Origin: Clostridium sp. Cult3
GTDB lineage: Bacteria; Bacillota; Clostridia; Tissierellales; Tepidimicrobiaceae
DNA: 48,511 nt
NCBI RefSeq assembly: GCF_021655115.1
Contig: NZ_PPXY01000042.1
Coordinates: forward strand, 1 to 48,511
Reading direction: 5' to 3'
Part shown: positions 1-8,006 of the stretch, piece after piece
Numbering within the stretch: position 1 is the first letter of the stretch
Layout of the letters: every line of letters begins with the position of its first letter
Position numbers and translations under genes: made by a program
The notes under the pieces: model-generated
Database searches by the model: none
Seen by the model: the letters and a program-made list of their open reading frames with translations, nothing else
What the model was told of the DNA's origin: nothing

Positions 1-219
1 ATCTCCAAAGCTGGTCATGGCACCGATCTTTATCATATTTTCATCTTCTTCTATATAGGCTAATCCTGCTTCAGATAGATCGATTGCCAATGGTATGTTT
101 TTAGAACCCATCCTTATGAAGGCTCCCCCTCCAAATACCGTGTTTTTCCTATTACATATCAATTGTCCATAGGCTTCTTCTAAGGTTTTTGGTTTGAAAT
201 ATTCCCTTATGGTTATCAT
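1..219 (-). CDS. FAD-binding subunit of a molybdenum hydroxylase (xanthine/CO dehydrogenase medium-subunit type), partial
   Basis: The 73 codons present give the N-terminus of a PCMH-type FAD domain. It has the opening TIREYFKPKTLEEAY, the flavin-binding loop GGGAFIRMGSK (residues 30-40), AIDLSE (45-50) and IKIGAMTSFGD (64-73), all typical of XdhB/CoxM subunits. Such subunits pass electrons between FeS clusters and the molybdopterin subunit; substrate cannot be told from this fragment. The ATG at 219-217 has the Shine-Dalgarno AAGGGGTGAG. The gene runs off the left edge. It lies only about 30 nt after a strong terminator, which suggests control by attenuation. Confidence 0.85.
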   Translation of the reverse strand, partial: MITIREYFKPKTLEEAYGQLICNRKNTVFGGGAFIRMGSKNIPLAIDLSEAGLAYIEEDENMIKIGAMTSFGD

Positions 220-443
220 TCTTCTCACCCCTTGTGTTTGTTTTCGATAAAAAAACAGGTCAGAATAAAGGAATGTTAATTCCTTTATTCTGACCTGCTA
301 AAGCCTAACTTACAATAAAGTTATCTTTAATCCTTGTCAGGAATATATTCTATTGTCATAATCAAATCTAAAATAGCTTACAATTTGTATCTATTTTAGC
401 TTTAATCTACTATTATAATAACATATTGTTTAATAATAATCAA
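220..443 (-). promoter_or_regulatory. Putative promoter and attenuator-type leader before the FAD-subunit gene
   Basis: No gene is visible between 220 and 444. On the minus strand a promoter-like pair is seen: TTGATT (438-443), 17 nt spacer, TATTAT (415-420). About 120 nt of leader then precede a perfect terminator (249-297) that ends about 30 nt before the FAD-subunit start. The leader has a hairpin CTAAAATAG/CTATTTTAG. A CTTTATT segment could pair with AATAAAG in the terminator's left arm, giving an alternative fold. It matches no riboswitch class I can recognise. It may equally be the ordinary end of the upstream two-component operon. Confidence 0.4.
249..297 (-). terminator. Intrinsic terminator or attenuator
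   Basis: A 19-bp perfect stem (256-274 with 279-297, loop 275-278) is followed on the minus strand by seven U (249-255). It terminates the response-regulator transcript or attenuates the FAD-subunit leader. Confidence 0.9.
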
Positions 444-444
444 A

Positions 445-1224
445 TCATTTAAAGGAAAATTTTAATAAATCTAAATTATTTGATGAATTGCAATTTGCCT
501 CTATTAAATTCACTTCATGATTTATTACATCTTCTATATGTTGCTCTAAATGTCTTTTATTTTCAGAATAAAATAATCTTCTATTGTAATCTACTATACT
601 ATAATTTCTAACATTTGACACTATATTCTGTTCCATTAGAGTTAAGATTTCTTCGGCTTGTACAGTAATATTATTTCCCTGTATGAATACTTGTATGTTT
701 TTGGGACCTTTCCCAGTATAACTTTTTAAAAAATGGGCTATTTTTCTTCCAATATCCCTCTCTAATGCTACCTTCCTTTCCTTATCTACTATTAGATCAT
801 CATCTATTACTATTCCATTAAATTTATTTTTCATTATATCCTTGGATAGTTTGACTAAAATTTCTACCAATTCATCTGTATCTATTGGCTTTATTATGTA
901 TTTTACTATTCCCATATCCACAGCTTTAAGTATTGTATCCGTATCGGAAAGAGCAGATATGATAATCACTGGTCCATCGTAATCATTTTCTCTAGCTATT
1001 TGAATCATTTCCAAGCCAGTCATATTAGGCATTTTTAAATCTGTAATCACAATATCAATTTCATCCGTTTTTAATATTTCCAATCCCTGAGCTCCATTTG
1101 TGGCTGTTAATATTTTTCCTACTCTTCTTCTTAAAAATCGTTCTAGTTGCTGTCTAGTAAAATCATCATCTTCTACTAATAATATTTTCATATTATTTAA
1201 AACTTTATCCTTAGATTTGTTCAT
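445..1224 (-). CDS. Response regulator: receiver domain fused to a DUF2294 (MpsC-type) domain
   Basis: Residues 13-130 form a CheY-like receiver: acidic pair D19/D20, phosphoacceptor D62 in VITDLKMP, S90 and K112 in IIKP. Residues about 155-258 resemble DUF2294, named MpsC family in some databases: GRKIAHFLKSYTGKGPKNIQ, then a short beta region and ILTLMEQNIV. No DNA-binding helix-turn-helix is visible, so the output is probably not direct transcription control. The ATG at 1224 has the Shine-Dalgarno GGGGAGG and overlaps the kinase stop by 14 nt, indicating translational coupling. The receiver is certain; the DUF2294 call comes from remembered motif similarity and is fairly confident. Confidence 0.85.
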   Translation of the reverse strand: MNKSKDKVLNNMKILLVEDDDFTRQQLERFLRRRVGKILTATNGAQGLEILKTDEIDIVITDLKMPNMTGLEMIQIARENDYDGPVIIISALSDTDTILKAVDMGIVKYIIKPIDTDELVEILVKLSKDIMKNKFNGIVIDDDLIVDKERKVALERDIGRKIAHFLKSYTGKGPKNIQVFIQGNNITVQAEEILTLMEQNIVSNVRNYSIVDYNRRLFYSENKRHLEQHIEDVINHEVNLIEANCNSSNNLDLLKFSFK

Positions 1225-3085
1225 TTTTCAACCTCCCCTTAGGAGTCAATACTTTCATGGAGACACCATCAGAAGTGTTCCTCCACTCTATTCTTCCACC
1301 CATATTTTTAACTATGGTATTTGTCATATATAATCCTAGTCCCGTTCCCTCTCTACTTTCCTTTGTAGTAAAATAAGCTTCAAATATCTTATCCTGTATG
1401 TCCTCCTTAATTCCTCCTGCATTATCTATGATTTCACATACCCCCATATCGTCTTCTTCATAAATAGATATATACAATCGTTTATCTCCAGTATCCGCCA
1501 GAGATAATGCATCTATGGAATTGTCGATTATATTGAACAAGGCTTGGGCATACTGATTTTTATATCCATAGGTTGCTATTATAGATATATTATCAAGTAT
1601 TAAACCTATATTTTTGTATCTAATTTTATCTTCCAAAATATCTAGAGCCAATCTTACACCATCTAATATGTAAAAGTATTCTTTTTCATCTTTTGGATTG
1701 AAAAAATATCTAAAATCGTCAATAGTATTGGACATCTGTCTAGTGAGTAGTTTGCCCTTTTCGATAGAGTTATTTATATATTCCACATCTATTTCTTCTT
1801 CTCTAATACAATCTCCAATATTAGATAGGAGTAGATTTATATTGTTTAAGGGTTGTCGCCATTGATGAGCAATATTTCCTATCATCTCTCCCATTGCTGC
1901 CAATCGAGATTGATATAGAATTAATCCTTCCTTCCTCTTGTTTTCTCTTAGCTCATCTTTTAACAATCTATTTTTATTTGATAGATTGGCTATATATAAC
2001 ATAGTAGTAAATATTAACGCAACTATCAAAATATTGATAGTTCTTCTTATGATGATCTCATTTTTCTTTTCCTGAGTCTTTTCGTAATCAAATATGAACT
2101 CTTCCATATCTATGCATTTGTTCATCAATCCTAGCTTTGTAAGACTCTCACACATTTTGTTCCAACGATAAGGATTTATATTCCCCAATTGCACAATAGG
2201 ATATAATGTATGTTCTATTATCTTTTTAGATTGATATCTATTATATTCTTCAAAATCCCTAGGATCCCTTAATTCTGGATTAGAAAACTCCTCTGTCATT
2301 CTATGTATTATCTCTTCAGGATTTTCTAATGCATACTGCCAACCTTTAATACTAGCCCTTCTAAATCTTTCAACTAATTCAGGATTTGTGTAGGATAGTT
2401 CTTTAGTTGTAAATATAGAATCACCATAGAAATCTATTCCAAAATCTACAGGTTTTATGGATTTTAGGTAGATCCCATCTTTATCTGCATAATATTCGAT
2501 TATGCCTCCTGCAATTCCAGGTATTACATCATATTTACCTTGGAGTATGTCCTCTGGTTGGAAGGTTTCATGTTCGTCTACTAAAGGCAATATATTGGGT
2601 TCTATCCCCTCGCTAATGAGCATAGACTGAAGTTCTATATCCAATAGATCCTTTTTTCTTCTACCCACTTTTAATCTTGTCATATCAACTATGGAATTAA
2701 ATGGAGTACCCTTGTCTATATAATAAGTAGTCAAGCTTCTTTGAAATATTGATGCAATTAAACATAGGCTTGTTGAATCTCTCTCGGCTAGTAAAACATC
2801 TATAGAACCTATTCCAAAATGAGCTCTATCTTCTAATACCTCATCTACTGCATTTATAACCCTGCCATCTTCTTTACGTCCAGGTCTAATCTCCACATCC
2901 AAACCTTCATCTTCATAATATCCCATCCAATCTGCTGCATAGAAACCAGCAAATTGAAATTGATGATTCCACCTTAATTGCAATATGACCTTGTCCATAT
3001 TTTTTGATTCTACTTGACTAGGGTGGCATCCAACTAAAAAGAGAACTAATATTAATATCCTTAAAAAGCTTCCCCTTCCTGCCAT
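1211..3085 (-). CDS. Sensor histidine kinase with an extracytoplasmic NMT1/THI5-like binding domain
   Basis: The 624-residue protein starts with a hydrophobic signal ending in a lipobox-like LVGC (C20). Residues 30-270 are NMT1/THI5-like: VILQLRWNHQFQFAGFYAAD, then GYYEDEGLDVEI, as in thiamine-precursor and other aromatic-ligand binding proteins. A membrane segment lies near 347-367. The kinase part has the His box NIAHQWRQPLN (H407), N box NIIDNSIDAL, G1 DNAGGI, F box YFTTKE and G2 GTGLGL. It probably senses a small periplasm-side ligand and phosphorylates the receiver encoded next. A free lipid-anchored N-terminus joined to a membrane-spanning kinase is unusual; the segment could simply be an uncleaved anchor. 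Confidence 0.93.
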   Translation of the reverse strand: MAGRGSFLRILILVLFLVGCHPSQVESKNMDKVILQLRWNHQFQFAGFYAADWMGYYEDEGLDVEIRPGRKEDGRVINAVDEVLEDRAHFGIGSIDVLLAERDSTSLCLIASIFQRSLTTYYIDKGTPFNSIVDMTRLKVGRRKKDLLDIELQSMLISEGIEPNILPLVDEHETFQPEDILQGKYDVIPGIAGGIIEYYADKDGIYLKSIKPVDFGIDFYGDSIFTTKELSYTNPELVERFRRASIKGWQYALENPEEIIHRMTEEFSNPELRDPRDFEEYNRYQSKKIIEHTLYPIVQLGNINPYRWNKMCESLTKLGLMNKCIDMEEFIFDYEKTQEKKNEIIIRRTINILIVALIFTTMLYIANLSNKNRLLKDELRENKRKEGLILYQSRLAAMGEMIGNIAHQWRQPLNNINLLLSNIGDCIREEEIDVEYINNSIEKGKLLTRQMSNTIDDFRYFFNPKDEKEYFYILDGVRLALDILEDKIRYKNIGLILDNISIIATYGYKNQYAQALFNIIDNSIDALSLADTGDKRLYISIYEEDDMGVCEIIDNAGGIKEDIQDKIFEAYFTTKESREGTGLGLYMTNTIVKNMGGRIEWRNTSDGVSMKVLTPKGRLKNEQI

Positions 3086-3112
3086 AATTGGCGACCTCCA
3101 TTTTGATAAATA

Positions 3113-3137
3113 AATATAATAACTATGTTATTATATT
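3113..3137. promoter_or_regulatory. 25-bp perfect palindrome upstream of the sensor kinase (candidate operator)
   Basis: The arms AATATAATAAC and GTTATTATATT flank a 3-nt centre, about 28 nt before the kinase start. On the minus strand it contains TATAAT and may overlap the -10 box, though no good -35 was found. It may bind a regulator of this two-component operon. Confidence 0.4.
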
Positions 3138-3255
3138 CGTTAGGTATTCACAAATTCCTTTGCAAAGCTTGAATAAAAAGTTTCATATCGCTTCAATATT
3201 AACATAATATATGCCTATTCTCAACCTGGTGATCATTATGTATTTATTATTAAAG

Positions 3256-3286
3256 AAAAATCACCTGACAAAACCAGGTGATTTTT
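3256..3286. terminator. Bidirectional-looking intrinsic terminator after trxA
   Basis: A 12-bp stem (3256-3267 with 3275-3286) has a 7-nt loop and ends in A/T runs on both sides. It lies immediately after the trxA stop codon (3288-3290) and ends the redox operon. Confidence 0.85.
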
Positions 3287-3287
3287 A

Positions 3288-3602
3288 TTATATATGTTTG
3301 GCTAGAATCTTTTCAAATTCTAAATTAGATCTAAATCCAATTAAATCCTCTACTACTTTACCTTTTTTAAAAATCTTAATTGTAGGTATGCTCATTATCC
3401 TATATTCTCCTGCTATTTCTGGATTTTCATCTACATTTAGTTTAACAAATTTAATCTTATCAGAATACTTAGTGGATAGTTCCTCTAAAACAGGCCCTAC
3501 TGCTTTACAAGGGCCACACCAGGGTGCCCAGAAATCTACTAGTACTGGTAAATCATTTTCCAAAACTTCTTGATTGAAATTATCGTCGTATATTTCTTTC
3601 AT
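3288..3602 (-). CDS. trxA: Thioredoxin
   Basis: A single thioredoxin fold of about 104 residues with the classical active site WAPWCGPCK and a cis-proline in SIPTI; it reduces protein disulfides in the cytoplasm. Three consecutive ATGs lie at 3608, 3605 and 3602. The Shine-Dalgarno GGGAG is too close to the first, so I chose the third, 8 nt downstream; the product differs by two residues at most. The start lies inside the end of the preceding small membrane protein gene, which suggests coupling. It is the last gene of the HxlR/CcdA-TlpA redox operon. Confidence 0.95.
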   Translation of the reverse strand: MKEIYDDNFNQEVLENDLPVLVDFWAPWCGPCKAVGPVLEELSTKYSDKIKFVKLNVDENPEIAGEYRIMSIPTIKIFKKGKVVEDLIGFRSNLEFEKILAKHI

Positions 3603-3855
3603 CATCATCTCTCCCTATTAAATTATTTATTTTTTTATCTTTATTCTTCTTTTGTAGATCTTGTATATAAGATAGGATTGTAGATATTACTAGCAAACCT
3701 ATGGCTATATATAGTACTGGTCGATTGTTCTCAATAGGGCAAGCTCCAGGAGGCAATCCCCTAGTACTGATATAGGATTTATATAGACCATAGGCTGCAA
3801 CTAAAAGACCTAAGTAAAAGATATAGTTGCTTATTTTCCCTAAGTTTTTATTCAT
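3580..3855 (-). CDS. Small two-helix membrane protein, unknown function
   Basis: A 91-residue protein with membrane segments near residues 10-28 and 46-64, joined by a short loop GLPPGACPIENNRP. Its single cysteine (C39) sits on or near one membrane face, and the tail is highly charged. I do not recognise the family. Its place between the HxlR-type regulator and trxA, downstream of a CcdA-TlpA fusion, makes a role in thiol-disulfide exchange plausible but unproven. The 3' end overlaps the trxA start by 23 nt. The ribosome site (AAGG, 3 nt from ATG) is weak. Confidence 0.75.
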   Translation of the reverse strand: MNKNLGKISNYIFYLGLLVAAYGLYKSYISTRGLPPGACPIENNRPVLYIAIGLLVISTILSYIQDLQKKNKDKKINNLIGRDDDERNIRR

Positions 3856-3903
3856 ATGCCTTGGCCATTCTTATTAAGAACCCTTTCACCACCTTTTCTT
3901 CTA

Positions 3904-4332
3904 TTATGAATCTATTACTACCAGATCTAAATCGTCAACATATTCATCACAGTTTTTACAGTAGTATTTTATTTCTACTGGAGTTTCACATTTTTTGTGG
4001 CAGACAATTCTACTACAATCGTCTAAATACTTATTTGCCCAAAGTATCATGGAATTAAACACATGATTAAAATCTTTTCCCTTTTCTGTAACCTTATATT
4101 GGTATCTTGGGGGATGTTCGTTATATAGCTCTGAGTATATCAATCCATTCTCCTTTAATAACTTTAATCTATCAGACAAAATATTGGTAGGAATAGGATC
4201 TAGAGTCTCTTCTAGTTCTTTAAAGGTATTTTTGTCTTTTGATATTCTATGGAGAACCAACATAGTCCATCTATCCCCTAGAATATTTAACGTTTGGGCT
4301 AAATTGCAAGATAAATCATAAGTAACTTTCAA
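3904..4332 (-). CDS. HxlR-family winged-helix transcriptional regulator
   Basis: Residues 9-105 carry the HxlR fold: CNLAQTLNILGDRWTMLVL, the helix-turn-helix FKELEETLDPIPTNILSDRL and the wing PPRYQYKVTEKG. A conserved-type N-terminal cysteine (C9) may be the redox switch, as in YodB/HypR-type members. The extra C-terminal tail has CHKKC and CKNC, so zinc or thiol chemistry is possible there. The start is TTG at 4332, 8 nt after AAGGAGATGG. It sits 27 nt after the ccdA-tlpA stop, in the same operon, and probably represses the operon promoter at 5647-5700. Confidence 0.88.
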   Translation of the reverse strand: MKVTYDLSCNLAQTLNILGDRWTMLVLHRISKDKNTFKELEETLDPIPTNILSDRLKLLKENGLIYSELYNEHPPRYQYKVTEKGKDFNHVFNSMILWANKYLDDCSRIVCHKKCETPVEIKYYCKNCDEYVDDLDLVVIDS

Positions 4333-4359
4333 AATACCATCTCCTTTGTTGCTTAGATA

Positions 4360-5598
4360 CTATTTAGCATCATCTATAAGGAATTCCATAGTTTCCTTGT
4401 CTATAGCTCCACGAACATATTCTATCACATTTCCATCTTTATCGATTATAAAAGTACTTGGTAATGCTTGAATCCCATATTGAGCCATAGTCCTTCCAGT
4501 CTCATCGAATAGCACTGGAAAAGTATATCCTCCATCCTCAAGAAATTGGATTATATATTCTTCATCTCCTTCTTTTCCAATATTTGGACCAGCCACTCCT
4601 ATTATAACTACATCTTCAGAATTCTGATTGTTGTCATTGTATATCTCCTCTATATGGGGCATCTCCATCCTACAAGGAGGGCACCAGGTAGCCCAAAAGT
4701 TTAAAAACACTACTTTTCCCCGATAATCACTTAAAGTATGAGTATTTCCATACTGATCTACAAGGGTAAAATCTGGAGCAAGAACTTTTCCTTCCTCTTC
4801 TTCTTTAGTTTCTTCTCTACTTGCTCCTCCTCTATCAGAGACACTTCCCTCTTCATCAGCAATATTTTGTTCTTGTTTTTGTGGCTCATCTTTATCGCTA
4901 TTAAAATATGCTGCTATATTATCCGTTCCACCCAATGCCATGACTAGACCGATTATTATTAAAAGGGCTCCCCCCGCTTTTTGTATCTTATCCATATGAA
5001 GTTTCAACCTATCTAGGTGTTCAAATAATTTATCGTAAAATAGAGCAATGATTACAAAGGGTAGGGTAAAGCCTAAAGTGTATATTAGTATCAAAAAGTT
5101 CCCCATTAGCATACTACCAGCATTGGATGCCATGATCAATACAGAAGCCAACATAGGCCCTATACAAGGGGTCCAACCAAAACTAAAGGTAAGACCTAAC
5201 AGGTAAGCAGTTAGTGGTTTCATCTCATGGACTTCCATATTGAACCTTTTCTCCTTTTGTAGAAAGGGTATGTTCAAATAACCAGCATAAAATAATCCCA
5301 TAAATATTATTATTATTCCGCCAACCTTTCCTAAGGTAGTTTTGTTCACCTTAACGAATTGATTTATTATATTGAGAGAAGAACCTAATAAGAAAAAGGT
5401 CGTAGATATTCCCAATACGAATAATATGGTATTTTTAAGAAGTGGACTATTCTTAAAACCAACCTCTCCTTCCTTCAAATTCTTCACACTACTACCAGAT
5501 AGTATAGCTAAATATACTGGTAAGATTGTAAGTACACAAGGGGAAAACAAAGATAATAATCCTTCAGCAAATACCACTAATGCATTTACACGTCCCAT
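4360..5598 (-). CDS. CcdA-type thiol-disulfide transporter fused to a TlpA/ResA-like thioredoxin
   Basis: Residues 1-225 form a six-helix CcdA/DsbD-beta domain with the two membrane cysteines in FSPC (C21) and TPC (C145). A charged linker (232-272) leads to an AhpC/TSA-Redoxin domain with active site WATWCPPC (C306, C309). CcdA carries reducing equivalents from cytoplasmic thioredoxin across the membrane, and TlpA-like domains use them on extracytoplasmic substrates, so the fusion is a complete relay. The cytoplasmic donor is probably TrxA, encoded in the same operon. The ATG follows GGAGGTTGGAAT. Confidence 0.93.
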   Translation of the reverse strand: MGRVNALVVFAEGLLSLFSPCVLTILPVYLAILSGSSVKNLKEGEVGFKNSPLLKNTILFVLGISTTFFLLGSSLNIINQFVKVNKTTLGKVGGIIIIFMGLFYAGYLNIPFLQKEKRFNMEVHEMKPLTAYLLGLTFSFGWTPCIGPMLASVLIMASNAGSMLMGNFLILIYTLGFTLPFVIIALFYDKLFEHLDRLKLHMDKIQKAGGALLIIIGLVMALGGTDNIAAYFNSDKDEPQKQEQNIADEEGSVSDRGGASREETKEEEEGKVLAPDFTLVDQYGNTHTLSDYRGKVVFLNFWATWCPPCRMEMPHIEEIYNDNNQNSEDVVIIGVAGPNIGKEGDEEYIIQFLEDGGYTFPVLFDETGRTMAQYGIQALPSTFIIDKDGNVIEYVRGAIDKETMEFLIDDAK

Positions 5599-5646
5599 AT
5601 TCCAACCTCCTTTTTTATAATATATGTAGCTTTAGACAATTTAGTC

Positions 5647-5700
5647 ACTTTATATTTTAAAGCTACTTTATATTATAAAGTTACTTGGAATATAAGTCAA
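5647..5700 (-). promoter_or_regulatory. Promoter with tandem operator for the redox operon
   Basis: On the minus strand a canonical promoter reads TTGACT (5695-5700), 17 nt, TATAAT (5672-5677). The -10 lies inside a perfect 17-bp palindrome ACTTTATATTATAAAGT (5665-5681). A second, imperfect copy lies 18 bp further on (5647-5663). Two helically phased dyads over the -10 and start site fit repression by the HxlR-family protein encoded in the operon. The rest of the 5599-5816 gap is AT-rich, with no gene seen. Confidence 0.7.
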
Positions 5701-5816
5701 TACAAAAATAAGATAATAAGTTAGTGCTGGGAGATTATGTTTAATAATAATATAAAAAAAACAGGAAACATCTGAACAAAATTTTAAAAATTTCTTATTT
5801 CTAAAAATTAATTTAT

Positions 5817-8006
5817 CTATGGCAAATATACTTCCATCACTTTTCTCAATTTGAAATTTTCATCTTCTAACATATATAGGGCATCTTTGTTTTTGTTGTA
5901 ATGTTCTATAAATTCATCTTCACTTACCTTTACTGCATGGGTGTCTCCCAATTTTATTATATAAAATTCTGTATCTTCATCAATTGTAAAGGATGCTGGA
6001 TAGGATGTAGGATTATATATATAGTAGCCATTATCTAATTTATTTGAGTCGACACCAAGTTCTTTTAATCTTTCCAAATCCCCAGGGTCTACATTATGGA
6101 GAAATTCCGCTTTATCAAAATGAACAGTATAATTCTCTGACCAATCGTATTTTACTAATTCCATTATATAGCCAAAGTATTGATTTGTTGGTTTAATTAA
6201 AAAATCATCTATACTGGCATTTTCGTAAAATTCAAACCTATAGGCTTTAGCATAACTAGGGCCTAAATGTTCTTCAATAAACTTTAATGCTACTTTTTCC
6301 CCATCTAATAAATCTTGATTTTCTCCATTATCTACTTGTTCCTGGATTTCAGCATAATATTCTTTTAAACTTAAATCACTTGGGATAATATTATAATACA
6401 TATTTCCATTCTCATCCATCCACCTATCTACACACCATATTCCACCTTTACCAGTCTTTGCTGGTTGAGATAATAATAGTTTATGTGTTCCACCTTCCTT
6501 TAGTTTGTTTTCTGATAAAATATGATTCCCTGGGAAAATTTCAGGCCCTTTTAATCCTCTATTTTCTAATAATTCATTTAAGCCTATTTCAATTTCTGCT
6601 TTAGTATCTAGGTAAAACTCTCCACAAAATATAAAGCCTAAGAATTCATATTTACCACCTATATATTTACCGTTTTTATATTTACCATCTACAATAGCAA
6701 AAGCTAATAATGGCTTACCTACTCCTAAATTTTCTTCTGTTATTGCACCATCAGCAGTAATATCTACAAAGGGATAATCTAATAATTCTTTCCCCTTTAT
6801 TATATATTCAAAAGCAAATACCCCTATGGGATTATCTAAATATCCTTCATAAGAATATAATCCTTTAAATTTTGTAATTTTAGCTTCTTCAATTTTAACA
6901 TTTTCATGAGTATGTTCTTTAACTTTTTCTAATTCTTTATTAAATATTATTTTCGCTACATCCCTAGGATCTTTAAAAGTTCTATTATAAAGTCCATATT
7001 CATCATTCTCTACTTCTCCTACATAATTATTTACATTTTCATCGTCTTTAGGCCTAGTAAATATAAAAAATATTGAAACTACTACAACTACAATCAATAC
7101 AATACTTACCCAAAATTTTGTTTTTTTGTAATCTAACACATTTTTCACCCTCCCTTTTGTATTATTTTCACTAAAACTAAGAGGTGCTACTATTTTTTTT
7201 TTATGTCCAGTTGCCAAAGAAAGTAATGTTCTACAATAGTCTTCTTTTGCATCATTTCCTATTTCTTTCATTACAACTTCATCACAAGAAAGTTCCATAT
7301 CCCTCTCCATTAAAAAAAATGCTAACCAAATCAAAGGATTGAACCAATGTATAGAAAGGACTAAATAATATAAAAATTTAATAATATGATCATATCTTTT
7401 TAAATGGGTTTTTTCATGTATAATTATATATTCTCTTTCTCCTTCATCTAAATGATTTGGTATGTATATTTTGGGATTTGTTATCCCATGGATGAAAGCA
7501 GTATCTAGGTTTTCATTTTCGTATATGTTTTCATAAATATAAGTAGAGTCTTTTAAATTTTTCTTAAGTTTTTGATTTGATATGAAACCATGTGTTAAAG
7601 ATAAGATTATTCCAATTATCCAAATATAAGGAAAGCTATTTTTTATGGTAAGTTTATTTGATTTGGCGATATTTTCCTCCGATTCAATAGGAGTTTTTAA
7701 AGTTTTATTGTCATTTGGATTTATGGTTTCCCCTAGATCCGCTTCTGATTTTAGCATAGTTTCTTCGCCTTGAACATTTTCTTCTATATAAGCCCTATTT
7801 GAAAACTCCATAAATTTACTTGGCATAGGATTAAACTTAGTTTCGAAAGAAAAAGGTATAATTAATTTAATTAAGAGTATAAGCCATAGTACATAAGAAA
7901 ATTTTTTAGTAGACTTCCTAAATAAAAATCTTAAGACTAAAATAAATAAAATAATAATAGAAGCTGTAATACTAGTATTAATTATATTGAAAAATAAAGT
8001 TTCCAT
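5817..8006 (-). CDS. BlaR1-like M56 membrane metallopeptidase and sensor
   Basis: The N-terminal 300 residues match the BlaR1/MecR1 topology: helices at 6-28 and 37-52, an extracytoplasmic loop, a helix near 125-141, then zinc motif HEKTH (197-201) and MERDMELSCDE carrying the third ligand. A last helix at 299-317 exports a sensor of about 410 residues. I see no SxxK/SxN/KTG penicillin-binding motifs there, so the signal is probably not a beta-lactam. By family logic, the activated peptidase cleaves the BlaI-type repressor encoded just before it, with which it shares a TAATG stop-start overlap. Confidence 0.88.
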   Translation of the reverse strand: METLFFNIINTSITASIIILFILVLRFLFRKSTKKFSYVLWLILLIKLIIPFSFETKFNPMPSKFMEFSNRAYIEENVQGEETMLKSEADLGETINPNDNKTLKTPIESEENIAKSNKLTIKNSFPYIWIIGIILSLTHGFISNQKLKKNLKDSTYIYENIYENENLDTAFIHGITNPKIYIPNHLDEGEREYIIIHEKTHLKRYDHIIKFLYYLVLSIHWFNPLIWLAFFLMERDMELSCDEVVMKEIGNDAKEDYCRTLLSLATGHKKKIVAPLSFSENNTKGRVKNVLDYKKTKFWVSIVLIVVVVVSIFFIFTRPKDDENVNNYVGEVENDEYGLYNRTFKDPRDVAKIIFNKELEKVKEHTHENVKIEEAKITKFKGLYSYEGYLDNPIGVFAFEYIIKGKELLDYPFVDITADGAITEENLGVGKPLLAFAIVDGKYKNGKYIGGKYEFLGFIFCGEFYLDTKAEIEIGLNELLENRGLKGPEIFPGNHILSENKLKEGGTHKLLLSQPAKTGKGGIWCVDRWMDENGNMYYNIIPSDLSLKEYYAEIQEQVDNGENQDLLDGEKVALKFIEEHLGPSYAKAYRFEFYENASIDDFLIKPTNQYFGYIMELVKYDWSENYTVHFDKAEFLHNVDPGDLERLKELGVDSNKLDNGYYIYNPTSYPASFTIDEDTEFYIIKLGDTHAVKVSEDEFIEHYNKNKDALYMLEDENFKLRKVMEVYLP

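Noticed and set aside
220-443. Purine- or xanthine-type riboswitch before the FAD-subunit gene
   Set aside because: The conserved purine-riboswitch core and its loop-loop motifs are not present, and I could not fit the xanthine (NMT1-motif) consensus. Only a generic attenuator remains.
5757-5816. Intrinsic terminator after the BlaR1-like gene
   Set aside because: A run of eight U follows on the minus strand, but the only stem before it is about 3 bp. Not convincing.
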